Source of the DNA: Planctomycetota bacterium
Lineage (GTDB): Bacteria; Planctomycetota; SZUA-567; H5-PLA8
Direction of reading: 5' to 3'
Length of the DNA: 64,000 nucleotides
NCBI GenBank assembly: GCA_027493525.1
Contig: JAOSKN010000003.1
Span: forward strand, 1,922,001 to 1,986,000
A model generated the notes under the pieces. It was not told the origin of the DNA, ran no database searches, and saw only the letters and a list, made by a program, of their open reading frames with translations. A program made the position numbers and the translations under genes. Positions within the stretch are counted from its first letter, which is position 1, and each line of letters starts with the position of its first letter. Shown here piece after piece: positions 1 to 8,768 of this stretch.

Positions 1-288
1 GGCGAGATGTCGCTCGGCGCGCAGGGCTGGCAGTTCGTCACCGACGGGCGCGAGAAATTCTGCTGGGAGAGCGTCTCGGGGCGCGAATGGTTCTTCGACC
101 TGCGCGAGGATCCCCGCGAGTGCCGCAATCTCGCCGCCGCGCCCGCGGCGCGCCCGCGCGTGGAACGCTGGCGGGGGCGGCTGATTGAAATCCTGGCGCG
201 CCGCCCGCAGGACGGGCTCAGCGACGGCGCCCGGCTCCTCGCCGGGAAGGCCCCGCCGCGCACGCGCCCCGAACTGAAGGGCGCGTAG
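1..288 (+). CDS. Sulfatase, C-terminal fragment
   Basis: The reading frame is already open at the first base, so this is the 3' end of a gene that starts outside the window. The roughly 95 visible residues have the layout of a sulfatase C-terminus: a 'WQFVTDGREKF.W' strand, then 'WFFDLREDPRECRNLA', the usual ending in which a displayed residue block is followed by a short helix and tail. Family knowledge: such proteins are formylglycine-dependent secreted or periplasmic enzymes that remove sulfate from polysaccharides, and they are abundant in planctomycetes. The catalytic CxPxR region is not in view, so activity cannot be judged. It converges with the leftward DUF6067-like gene 15 bp away. 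Confidence 0.6.
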   Translation, partial: GEMSLGAQGWQFVTDGREKFCWESVSGREWFFDLREDPRECRNLAAAPAARPRVERWRGRLIEILARRPQDGLSDGARLLAGKAPPRTRPELKGA

Positions 289-303
289 CTTCCCGCGGCC
301 GGC

Positions 304-3300
304 TCAGGGCTGCGCGGGCTGGCCGGCTTCCTGGGGCAGCTTTTTCCAGACCTCCCACCACGTCTGGTTCTGGAGCAGGCCGCTGCCGGTGGGCAGGTCC
401 GCATACCCGGCGCGCGCGGCCTTGGTCTTTTCCTGCCGTTCCGCCTTGACCGCCGCCTCATCGGGGTCAAAGCGGGCGTAGAGCACGCGGAAGTCGTGCG
501 CCGGGATGTAGAGCGGGCCGTAGATCTCCTCCTTGATCACCTGCTTGGGTTCGCCTTTCGTGGCCTTGGTGATCGCGCCGCCGGTTTCGAGATCGAGGAG
601 GCAGGGCGTGTTGCCATAATTGAGCGAGGTGGGCTTGAAACTCAGCCCCGAGGGCGCGCGGTAGGCGGCGCTGACGTCGGCGGCGCTGAGGTTGTTCGCC
701 TGCCCGAAGAGCGCCTTGGAATCGAGGAAATGGAGCCGCCCGCGGATCGGCTCGTCGTTCTCGTTCATGACCACGATCAGGGCCTGGTACCCCTTGCCCT
801 TCCCGTCGGGCCGGAGCGCGCGGCGGTAGACGGTCGTGTAGACCTTGGCGAAGGGATCCTTGGGGTCCACCGCGAAGCCGTCGGTCTCGGCGCCTTCGCC
901 GAAGCGGATCGCGCGGCCGTTGCGCCAATACGGCAGCATCTCGGTGCCGGCCTCGTCGAAGTAGCCGAAATCGTAGAGCGCGCTCAGGACGCGCGCGTAA
1001 TGCTCGTGGCTGTTGACGCGCTCGGAAACGCCGAAATCGTGGAGCAGGGCGCGGCCGAGGTACGCGCGGTCGATGCGCGGGTCGTCGCCGGGGGTGGTGA
1101 TGCCGGTAAGCCAGCCGGAAGTGCGCGAGTTCACCCGCGTGGTGAGGCTCTTGCCGGAATTGCAGACGTAGCGGACCAGGGAGATGGGGTAGCGGTTGAC
1201 GTAATCGATCTCGTACGAGAGCGAGTAGCCGGCGGCGCTTTCCACCATCTCGCTGCACGCGGCATAGGACTCCAGGGAGGTCGCGGAGGTGGCCCAGAGC
1301 GAGTGCAGGTTGGGCACGTTGTTGACGGCGTGGAGCCGGGCGATGCGCTTGAAGAGCTCGCGCAGGTTCAGCGAGCCGAAGTTGGACTGGAACGGGAGTT
1401 CGTTGGGCTTGACGTCCTGAGTCGCGCGAAAGTAGGCCTGCCCGTTGGCGAGACAGTTGGTGCGGACGGGGAAGTGCGTCTCGTCCCACCAGAGCCCCGG
1501 GACGCGGCCGATCCGGATCATGCGCTCGACGTGCCAGCAGTAGAAGTCCTCCCAGCTCTTCGAACCCCACTCGATGCCCACGAGCCCCTTGCCCGGGCGC
1601 GTCCAGGGCTGTTCGTAGCCGCCCAGCGCGTCCATCGGGGTGGCGTCCACCTTGGCGCTGGAGTCGAGGAGCCACTCGCCGGTGTAGGCGCCCTTGGCCA
1701 GCGGGGGCGTGCCGCTGTTCTGCCAGTTCTTGATGAAGTACAGCCGCGGCGCGCCCTTGGGATATTGTTTGGTGAAGTACTGGAAGGTCTCGTCGGAGCC
1801 GTCGATGCCGCAGGGCCCGTCGTTGGGCAGGCACTTCAGGCCGGTGCCTTCGTAATTCTGGGGATGCCAGTCGAGCCACTGGACGCGCCGGTAGCCTTCT
1901 TCCTTGGGCTTGGCCGGGTGGGTCAGGATGCAGAATTCGATTTCACGCTTTCCTTCGATGCGCGCCGCGTGGTTGACGAACTTGACGCGCCAGGTGACCT
2001 CGCCCTGCGCGTTGCGCTCGAGGGTCATCGAGGAACCGGCGCGGTCGAGCGTCCAGCCGCGGTCGCTGTCGCAGAGCCAGGTGAAGCCGCGGTCGCCGCT
2101 GCCGAAGAAGAGGAAGGGGCAGAAGCGGGAGTAGTAGAGTTCCAGCCCCTCCATGTATTCGTTCTTCGCGCTGTCCCAGACGACGCCTTCGTCGCGGGGC
2201 AGGATCAGTTCCAGGCCCGAAGATGGCAGCATCCCGTAGAGTCCACCGACGCGCAGGTCGATGGGTCCGGCCACGTCCATGACCAGCTCCAGGCCTTCGA
2301 CCTCAACCGGCTGCGCCGCGCCGTAGGCGAGCTTGGCGGTGAGCGAGCCGTCGCAGTCGTACTGCGCGACGAGTTCGAGGTCGAGCGGGCCGGCCTTGAG
2401 TTTGGCGGCGTACTCCGCCTCGCTCTTCCACTGCCGGACGAGCTTGGCCGGCTCGACGACCTCGGCCGGGATGCGCTGGCCCTTGACGACGGCCTCAAAG
2501 CGCACCGGCGCGCGGAGTTGGGGCCCGCGGCCGATGGCGGTCAGGAGCGCTTCCGGCGGGGCCTGCTTCGCGCCTCGCAGTTCCAGGGGGAGTTCGCGCG
2601 GATCGGGCCGAGTGACGATCTGCGCGGGCAGCCCGGACGGCGCGACCTCGACCTCGTGCTTGAAGAGCTTGAGCTTCGCGCCTTCGACTTCGATGGGCGT
2701 AAAGGGGGCCCAGACGACGTCGTCGAGGCCGAGCTTGTTGCGTTCCCACTCGAAGGCGCCCTTGTAGAAGGGCTCGGGCGTGCGCTCGCCGACGAGGCGC
2801 TGGTTATCGTCGAGCAGCAACAGGGCGACCTTGTAGGAGCCGACTTTGAGGTCGGGCAGGTCAAGTTCGAAGGTCGCGAAGTCGCCGTTGAATTTCGAAG
2901 TGCTTTCCTTCACCAATTCCTCGTCGTCGCCGGCTTTCATCAGGACCAGTTTCGCCTCGACGGCCTTGCGGGCCTCGTCGCTGGCGCCGTGGATCCCGCG
3001 GTCCACGTAGCCCGCGAGGCGGCCGGTATAGGGGGAATACTGGTAGCGGAAGTCGAAGTCCCGCTTGGGCGGCCGCATCTTCGCCAGGCTGTCGACCTTG
3101 TACTTGCGCCATTCCTGGAGGCGCGGGGTGGGGTCCACGGAATGGAATTTGGCCAACCGGTTCTGAAACAAAACCTTCGCCGGACGGCCCTCGGTGCGCA
3201 CGTCGAACCAGAGATAGTTGTCGTCCGCCGAGATGCCGGGCATTTTCTTGCGCAGATGGAGGGTCTTGGTCTCGCCGGGAACGAGTTCGACCATCCCGCC

Positions 3301-4281
3301 GTTCGTCGCCTCGTCGCTGTAGCTGGAGTAGATCAGGCCCTCGGCGTTCTCGACGAAGAAGCCCAGGCGCACGTTTTCCGACTGCTTGTTGTGGTTCTTC
3401 AGCGTCACCGTCACGTCGATGACGTCTTCCATGATCGGGCCCAGCTCGTTGACCTGGAAGCCCACGGACTGCGAATCGAGGACCAGCTTCGTCTTCGTCG
3501 TGTTCCAGGTGTGCTGGTCGAAGAGGACGACATACTGCCCCGCGCCGCCGATGCCGTTCTTGAACCAGCAACGCCAGGCGGTCCCGTCGGGCGGAGGCAA
3601 TTGAAGCAACTCCTGGCCCTTCTCGTCCTTCTCGGCGTAATCCTTGACCTTGAGGTTCTGGAAGGGGATGCGCATCTCTACGACCCAGTAGTCGTCCGTC
3701 TGCCCCGCGCGCACGGCGGCCTGGGACTGCCAGGCCTTGCCCAGGCCTTCCTTAACCGTCCAGAGCTGGTCGGAGACCGTGCCGATCGGGTTGACGAACC
3801 ACTTGAAGAGCCCCAGGCGGTAGGCCTTCCCGACTTCGTGGTAAGGGCGCAGTTCGAACTCGACGTGGTCGTCCCCCATCAGGCCGTAGAGCGGATGGTT
3901 GTAGACGTCCGGGAAGCGCCCGTTGGCCTTGAGCCAACTGCTCTTGGGATAGACGTTGACGAGATACGCGAGGTACAGGTTCTCGCGGTCGAAGCCGGCG
4001 TAAATCTTGGACTGGATCTGGTGCGGGGCAAGGTGCTCGTAGCGCGGCGGCTTGTTGCCGATGCTGGACGACCAGAAGGCCGAGAGCGCCGCGGCGTCTT
4101 CCCACTCCTTCTCGGTGAACGTCCCGTCGATGGCCGGCAGCGCGCGCATGAGCGGCAGGCGCAGCACCGGCGTGTCGAGGGTCGCGACGGAGCCGTCGGA
4201 CGTCGGGGACTCCAGTGCGGACAGCGGCGCGGCCGCGAGCAGGAGCAGCAGGCCCAGTCGTTGCGCACAGACAGGCTTCAT
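304..4281 (-). CDS. Large secreted DUF6067-like glycoside hydrolase-type protein
   Basis: 1325 aa. The start at 4281 has a good Shine-Dalgarno (GGGAGGT) and a signal peptide (MKPVCAQRLGLLLLLAAAPLSA). Residues about 40-270 look like a CBM9-type beta-sandwich ('LPAIDGTFTEKEWEDAA'). The middle holds several beta-rich segments. The C-terminal half looks like a TIM-barrel glycosidase with 'GLWWDETHFPV' as a likely active-site strand. It shares the signature 'RGFTWLCDSDRGW' with 'RGLCWFAENDRGW' in the protein at 22775-25480, so the two are paralogues. I assign both to the DUF6067-like group from memory; no substrate is known to me. It is the last gene of the leftward operon headed by the GntR/LacI-type regulator, which suggests carbohydrate-controlled expression. 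Confidence 0.7.
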   Translation of the reverse strand: MKPVCAQRLGLLLLLAAAPLSALESPTSDGSVATLDTPVLRLPLMRALPAIDGTFTEKEWEDAAALSAFWSSSIGNKPPRYEHLAPHQIQSKIYAGFDRENLYLAYLVNVYPKSSWLKANGRFPDVYNHPLYGLMGDDHVEFELRPYHEVGKAYRLGLFKWFVNPIGTVSDQLWTVKEGLGKAWQSQAAVRAGQTDDYWVVEMRIPFQNLKVKDYAEKDEKGQELLQLPPPDGTAWRCWFKNGIGGAGQYVVLFDQHTWNTTKTKLVLDSQSVGFQVNELGPIMEDVIDVTVTLKNHNKQSENVRLGFFVENAEGLIYSSYSDEATNGGMVELVPGETKTLHLRKKMPGISADDNYLWFDVRTEGRPAKVLFQNRLAKFHSVDPTPRLQEWRKYKVDSLAKMRPPKRDFDFRYQYSPYTGRLAGYVDRGIHGASDEARKAVEAKLVLMKAGDDEELVKESTSKFNGDFATFELDLPDLKVGSYKVALLLLDDNQRLVGERTPEPFYKGAFEWERNKLGLDDVVWAPFTPIEVEGAKLKLFKHEVEVAPSGLPAQIVTRPDPRELPLELRGAKQAPPEALLTAIGRGPQLRAPVRFEAVVKGQRIPAEVVEPAKLVRQWKSEAEYAAKLKAGPLDLELVAQYDCDGSLTAKLAYGAAQPVEVEGLELVMDVAGPIDLRVGGLYGMLPSSGLELILPRDEGVVWDSAKNEYMEGLELYYSRFCPFLFFGSGDRGFTWLCDSDRGWTLDRAGSSMTLERNAQGEVTWRVKFVNHAARIEGKREIEFCILTHPAKPKEEGYRRVQWLDWHPQNYEGTGLKCLPNDGPCGIDGSDETFQYFTKQYPKGAPRLYFIKNWQNSGTPPLAKGAYTGEWLLDSSAKVDATPMDALGGYEQPWTRPGKGLVGIEWGSKSWEDFYCWHVERMIRIGRVPGLWWDETHFPVRTNCLANGQAYFRATQDVKPNELPFQSNFGSLNLRELFKRIARLHAVNNVPNLHSLWATSATSLESYAACSEMVESAAGYSLSYEIDYVNRYPISLVRYVCNSGKSLTTRVNSRTSGWLTGITTPGDDPRIDRAYLGRALLHDFGVSERVNSHEHYARVLSALYDFGYFDEAGTEMLPYWRNGRAIRFGEGAETDGFAVDPKDPFAKVYTTVYRRALRPDGKGKGYQALIVVMNENDEPIRGRLHFLDSKALFGQANNLSAADVSAAYRAPSGLSFKPTSLNYGNTPCLLDLETGGAITKATKGEPKQVIKEEIYGPLYIPAHDFRVLYARFDPDEAAVKAERQEKTKAARAGYADLPTGSGLLQNQTWWEVWKKLPQEAGQPAQP

Positions 4282-4335
4282 CTTCGTGACCTCCCGCGTG
4301 AAGGATCGTCAGCGTTTCGAAAAAGGGAAACCGCG

Positions 4336-5343
4336 CTACTTGCGCATGTGTACGCCGTCGAGAATCCCGCCCGCCCAGACGCCCTTCTCGGGCGTCTCGT
4401 AGATGCAGCGGATGGGGAAGGGGCTGGCCAGCGAAACCTGCCAGGCCTTGCCGTCCCAGAAGCGCAGGCCGCCCTGGGTCTGTGAGCTGACCCACACCTT
4501 GCCGTCGGAAGTCGCCGCGAGCAGGTTGATCGCGCCTTCGTCCTTGAGATCGTTCGTCCAGGCTTGCCCGTCATAGCGCCAGAGGCCGTGCGCGCTGGTG
4601 GCGACCCAAAGCGCGCCGGCCGTATCGGCGACGATCGTATTGATCGAGGCCTTTTCCTTCTCGAGGTGCCGCATCCAGGCGTCCCCTTCGAGGACGTAGA
4701 CGCCCGCGCCCCAGGTGCCCGCCCAGACCCGCTGCTGGCCGTCCTGCGCGATGCAGGTCACGGGCCGCCCCTTGAGGTGGTGCACGATGCCGCTGGGGCC
4801 CTTGCCGGGTTCGACCGAGTAGACGCCGTCGGCTTCGACGGCGACCCAGAGCCTGCCGTCCGAAGTCGCGCTCAGGTACAGGACCGGCAGGTCCTTGAAG
4901 GCTTCCACCGGCTCCCAGGTTTCGCCCGCGCAGGCCACCACGCGGCCCGCACCTTCGTTCCGGTCCTTGCACAGCGCCCAGACGGTCTTCTCGTCGTAGC
5001 GCAGCAACGGCGCGACGTTCTGGCCCTTGAGCAGCGGTTCCTGGGGTCCGCCCTTGAGCCGGATGGCGCCGGCGTTGGTGCCGACCCAGGCCTCCTCGGG
5101 GCTCAGTTCGTAGACGTCCCAGGCCTGGAGTTTCGGGAGCACGGTCTCGACCTTGCCGTCCTTCCAGCGCGCCAAGCCCGCAAGCGTGCCGATCCAGGCG
5201 CCTCCGCCTTGGGCCTTCTTGATGAACTGGACTTCGTCGCCGGGCAGGCCCGTTTCGCTGTTGAGGACCTCCCAGGCGTCCTCGGCCGCGGCGGAGAAGC
5301 TCACGCAAAGCAGCAGCAGGCCGGCGAGTCTCGAGTTTTTCAC
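4336..5343 (-). CDS. Secreted beta-propeller protein (two-component regulator propeller type)
   Basis: 335 aa, GTG start at 5343 preceded by GGAGGGA, signal peptide MKNSRLAGLLLLCVSFSAAA. The rest is a run of about 40-residue blades with the 'AWIGTLAGLARWKDGKVE', 'AWVGTNAGAIRLKGG', 'LWVATSAHGLWRYDGQAW' pattern of the Reg_prop repeat. In Bacteroidota this repeat forms the periplasmic sensor of hybrid two-component systems; here no membrane segment, kinase or DNA-binding part follows, so it is a free propeller. It sits between the regulator (29 bp away) and the DUF6067-like protein (54 bp away) in one leftward operon. It may bind a glycan or a partner protein; that is inference. A related propeller begins at 63518. 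Confidence 0.75.
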   Translation of the reverse strand: MKNSRLAGLLLLCVSFSAAAEDAWEVLNSETGLPGDEVQFIKKAQGGGAWIGTLAGLARWKDGKVETVLPKLQAWDVYELSPEEAWVGTNAGAIRLKGGPQEPLLKGQNVAPLLRYDEKTVWALCKDRNEGAGRVVACAGETWEPVEAFKDLPVLYLSATSDGRLWVAVEADGVYSVEPGKGPSGIVHHLKGRPVTCIAQDGQQRVWAGTWGAGVYVLEGDAWMRHLEKEKASINTIVADTAGALWVATSAHGLWRYDGQAWTNDLKDEGAINLLAATSDGKVWVSSQTQGGLRFWDGKAWQVSLASPFPIRCIYETPEKGVWAGGILDGVHMRK

Positions 5344-5372
5344 GGCGGATTCCCTCCCTGCGGGCGGCGGTA

Positions 5373-6545
5373 TCAGCTACGGGACGAGATCACGGGTTGC
5401 GCCGGCGCCGTTCCCGCGCCGAGAGGCGCGGTGGAGGCGCGCTGGACGAGCACGGGCGGGATGCGCACCACGCGCCCCGCCGGCGGGGCGCCGTTGAGCT
5501 GGCGGACGAGCAGCTCGATCGCCGCCCGCCCGACCACCAGCGGATCCTGCTCCACCATCGTCATCGACTGCCCGATGAACTGGGACGAAAGCGAGGAACC
5601 GCGGCCCACCACGGAGAGTTCGCCCGGTACGGCCACGCCTTCGGCTTCCAGTTCGCGCATGAAATTCATCAGCAGGAAATCGTCCGCGACAAAGAGCCCC
5701 GTGGGGCGCGGTTCGAGCTGCTTCCAGCGCTCGACGGCGCGCCGCGCGTGTTCCGGAGACCAGCCGCCCACCAGAAGCTGTGGGACTGGCACGTTCGGCG
5801 GCGTGCAGTCGAAGACCTCCGCCAGCTCGTGGCCGAGGGACAGCCAGGGGCTCTTGCCCAGGAACGCGACGTGCTTGTGGCCCAGTTCGAGCAGGTGCCG
5901 GAAGCCCATGCGCAGTTCCTCGCCGTGGTCCTCGACGACGCGGTCGAGCGGAATCTGCGGATACCAGCCGGTGAGGTCCACGACGGGGATGCGGAACTGG
6001 AGCGCGCGGCGGTACTCGCCCGGCCGGGCATGCTGGCAGGCGAAGCCCGCGATGCCGTGCCGCTCCAGAAAGTTCTCGGTGACGCCGACGTTCCCCTCGG
6101 GCGCGGTCACGAACTTCATGCTCATGCCGTGCTGGCCCGCCGCGAGAATGAAGCCGTCCAGCAGCGCCGAATAATAAGGATGGAAGTCCGGCGAGATGCG
6201 GCAGTGGAAAAACGCCAGCGTCTGTCCGTCGGGACGGGCGGCGCTCTGCGAGACGGCCGGCGCGGCGCGCCCTTCCACTACGAAGGTCCCGCGCCCGCGC
6301 GTGCGCTCCACCACTCCGGCCTCCGCCAGCGCGCGCAGCGCCCGGCTGACGGTCCCGTAGCTGTAGCCGAACTGGCTCATCAGCTCCTTCTCCGTCGGGA
6401 GCCGGTTCTCTGGCGCGAACGCGCCGCCGTGAATCTTGCGTTCCAGGTAGACTTGGAGGCTCTTCCACTTCGGCACCGCCAGCGCCTTCAGGTCCAGGCC
6501 GAGGTCGGCATCCGCATCGGAAGAAGAAGGAGCCGAGAGTTCCAT
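5373..6545 (-). CDS. GntR-type transcription factor with LacI-like effector-binding domain
   Basis: About 390 aa from the ATG at 6545; an in-frame TTG at 6554 (GAGGT just upstream) is an alternative start. Residues about 25-95 are a GntR winged helix ('LPTEKELMSQFGYSYGTVSR', 'ALAEAGVVERTRGRGTFVV'). The remainder is a periplasmic-binding-protein fold of the LacI/PBP1 type ('TLAFFHCRISPDFHPYYSALL', 'GLFVADDFLLMNFMRELEAE', 'VVGRAAIELLVRQLNG'). This AraR-like architecture is a sugar-responsive repressor in known cases. It heads the leftward operon with the propeller and DUF6067-like genes. The two inverted motifs at 6571-6604 and 6661-6694 lie directly upstream, and copies occur at the second DUF6067-like locus, so it probably controls itself and both loci (inference). 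Confidence 0.85.
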   Translation of the reverse strand: MELSAPSSSDADADLGLDLKALAVPKWKSLQVYLERKIHGGAFAPENRLPTEKELMSQFGYSYGTVSRALRALAEAGVVERTRGRGTFVVEGRAAPAVSQSAARPDGQTLAFFHCRISPDFHPYYSALLDGFILAAGQHGMSMKFVTAPEGNVGVTENFLERHGIAGFACQHARPGEYRRALQFRIPVVDLTGWYPQIPLDRVVEDHGEELRMGFRHLLELGHKHVAFLGKSPWLSLGHELAEVFDCTPPNVPVPQLLVGGWSPEHARRAVERWKQLEPRPTGLFVADDFLLMNFMRELEAEGVAVPGELSVVGRGSSLSSQFIGQSMTMVEQDPLVVGRAAIELLVRQLNGAPPAGRVVRIPPVLVQRASTAPLGAGTAPAQPVISSRS

Positions 6546-6570
6546 GCGCCTCAATTACCTCATTGGGATT

Positions 6571-6604
6571 CCGAAAACCTTATGCAACTGATGTAACTAC
6601 ACCG
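6571..6604 (-). promoter_or_regulatory. Operator candidate, copy A1
   Basis: Read on the minus strand it begins CGGTGTAGTTACATCA and continues with a degenerate second half ending in GGTTTTCGG. It shares GGTGTA-N3-ACATCA with copy B1 at 22614-22648, and with N4 in A2 and B2. It lies just upstream of the GntR-type regulator start and points toward it. Binding by that regulator is inferred from repeat and position only. Confidence 0.6.
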
Positions 6605-6660
6605 ATAAATCAGTGTTTTCGTCCTACAACCCTACTATTTTGCCTTTAAAATCGATATTC

Positions 6661-6694
6661 TGGTGTAATAAACATCATTAAACTGATGCTTTTG
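6661..6694 (+). promoter_or_regulatory. Operator candidate, copy A2
   Basis: Begins TGGTGTAATAAACATCA; the following bases form an inverted repeat CATCA-N6-TGATG. It faces away from copy A1, with 56 bases between the GGTGTA ends, so the pair brackets the middle of the divergent interval between the regulator and the MoxR operon. The same pair and spacing recurs at 22614-22740. Confidence 0.6.
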
Positions 6695-6813
6695 CGCATA
6701 CAGAGGTATTGCTATTAAAACCCTAATTCGATGTAGGTGCGCAATTGTAACTAGAAGGTAGAATGCGGCGGCTAAGACCAGGGTAAACGAACATCGAGGA
6801 GGGCGGGGACGCC

Positions 6814-7830
<1,017 letters not shown>

Positions 7831-7844
7831 CGAGGATCCTCCAC

Positions 7845-8768
7845 GTGGCGCAAGCACCCCTCCCGGCCTACGGGCTGGACGATATTCTCTCCGCGCGCGC
7901 GAAGGACGCCTTGCGCAGCCTGGAGCTGAACGCGCGGCGCGCCGTCGAGGGTGCGCTGCACGGCGTTCATCGCAGCCGCCGCAAGGGCATCAGCACCGAG
8001 TTCGACCATCACAAGCAGTACCAGCCCGGCGATCCGCTCAAGCACCTGGACTGGAAGGTCTCCGCGCGCCACGACCGCTATTTCGTCAAGCGCTACCTGG
8101 AGGACACCGCGCTGACGCTGCATATCGTCGTGGATCGCAGCGCCTCCATGCGCCGGGCCAGCGGCGGCGCGACGAAGTTCCTGCAGGCCGCGCGAATCGC
8201 CGCGGGGCTCGTGTACCTGGCCCTCCGCCAAGGCGACTCGGCCGGCCTGGCGCTCAGCGACGCCGGCGAGACCGTCTGGGTCACGCCGGGCTCCACCCAG
8301 GCGCACCTCGTCCGCGTGCTCCAGGCCCTGGCCGCCCGGGAGGCCGGCGCCCTGGACCAGCTCCCGGTCACCCTGCAGCAGATCCTGGACCGCGCGCGGC
8401 GCAAGGGACTCGTGGCGCTGGTCAGCGACCTGATGTTCGACCCGGCGCCCGTGCAGCGCGCGCTGGCGAGCCTTCAGGCGCAGGGGCACGAGGTCCTCCT
8501 CTTTCAGTTGCGCGATCCGGCCGAGGAGGATTTCCCCTTCAACCGCTGGGTCCAGTTCCAGGATCTGGAAGACCCCGCGCGCCGCCACCGGTTGGACACG
8601 ATTCCTCTCAAGCGCCTTTACCGCGAGGAGTACGCGGCGCTGCAGCGGGAGTGGCGGGAGTGGGCGCGCAAGTACAACGTTCACCTCGTCAGCTCGCGGA
8701 CCGACGAGCCGGTCGAGACGGTGCTGACCTCGTACATCCGCCGCCGCGTGGAGCCGCGGGGTTCATGA
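7845..8768 (+). CDS. DUF58 / VWA-like protein
   Basis: 307 aa from a GTG at 7845, chosen because GAGGA lies 8 bases upstream and the start follows the MoxR stop by 14 bases. The hallmark DUF58 block 'GDPLKHLDWKVSARHDRYF' is present, followed by a VWA-type fold with a metal-site-like D-R-S-A-S at residues 97-101 ('VVDRSASMRR'). No membrane segment is seen, so it is likely cytoplasmic. DUF58 proteins are the usual direct neighbours and presumed partners of MoxR. Its stop overlaps the next start (ATGA), which implies translational coupling. Confidence 0.9.
   Translation: MAQAPLPAYGLDDILSARAKDALRSLELNARRAVEGALHGVHRSRRKGISTEFDHHKQYQPGDPLKHLDWKVSARHDRYFVKRYLEDTALTLHIVVDRSASMRRASGGATKFLQAARIAAGLVYLALRQGDSAGLALSDAGETVWVTPGSTQAHLVRVLQALAAREAGALDQLPVTLQQILDRARRKGLVALVSDLMFDPAPVQRALASLQAQGHEVLLFQLRDPAEEDFPFNRWVQFQDLEDPARRHRLDTIPLKRLYREEYAALQREWREWARKYNVHLVSSRTDEPVETVLTSYIRRRVEPRGS

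Noticed and set aside
496-4485. Long open frame on the plus strand opposite the DUF6067-like gene.
   Set aside because: It is a high-GC antisense shadow without a domain pattern; the minus-strand protein has a signal peptide, a ribosome site and a paralogue.
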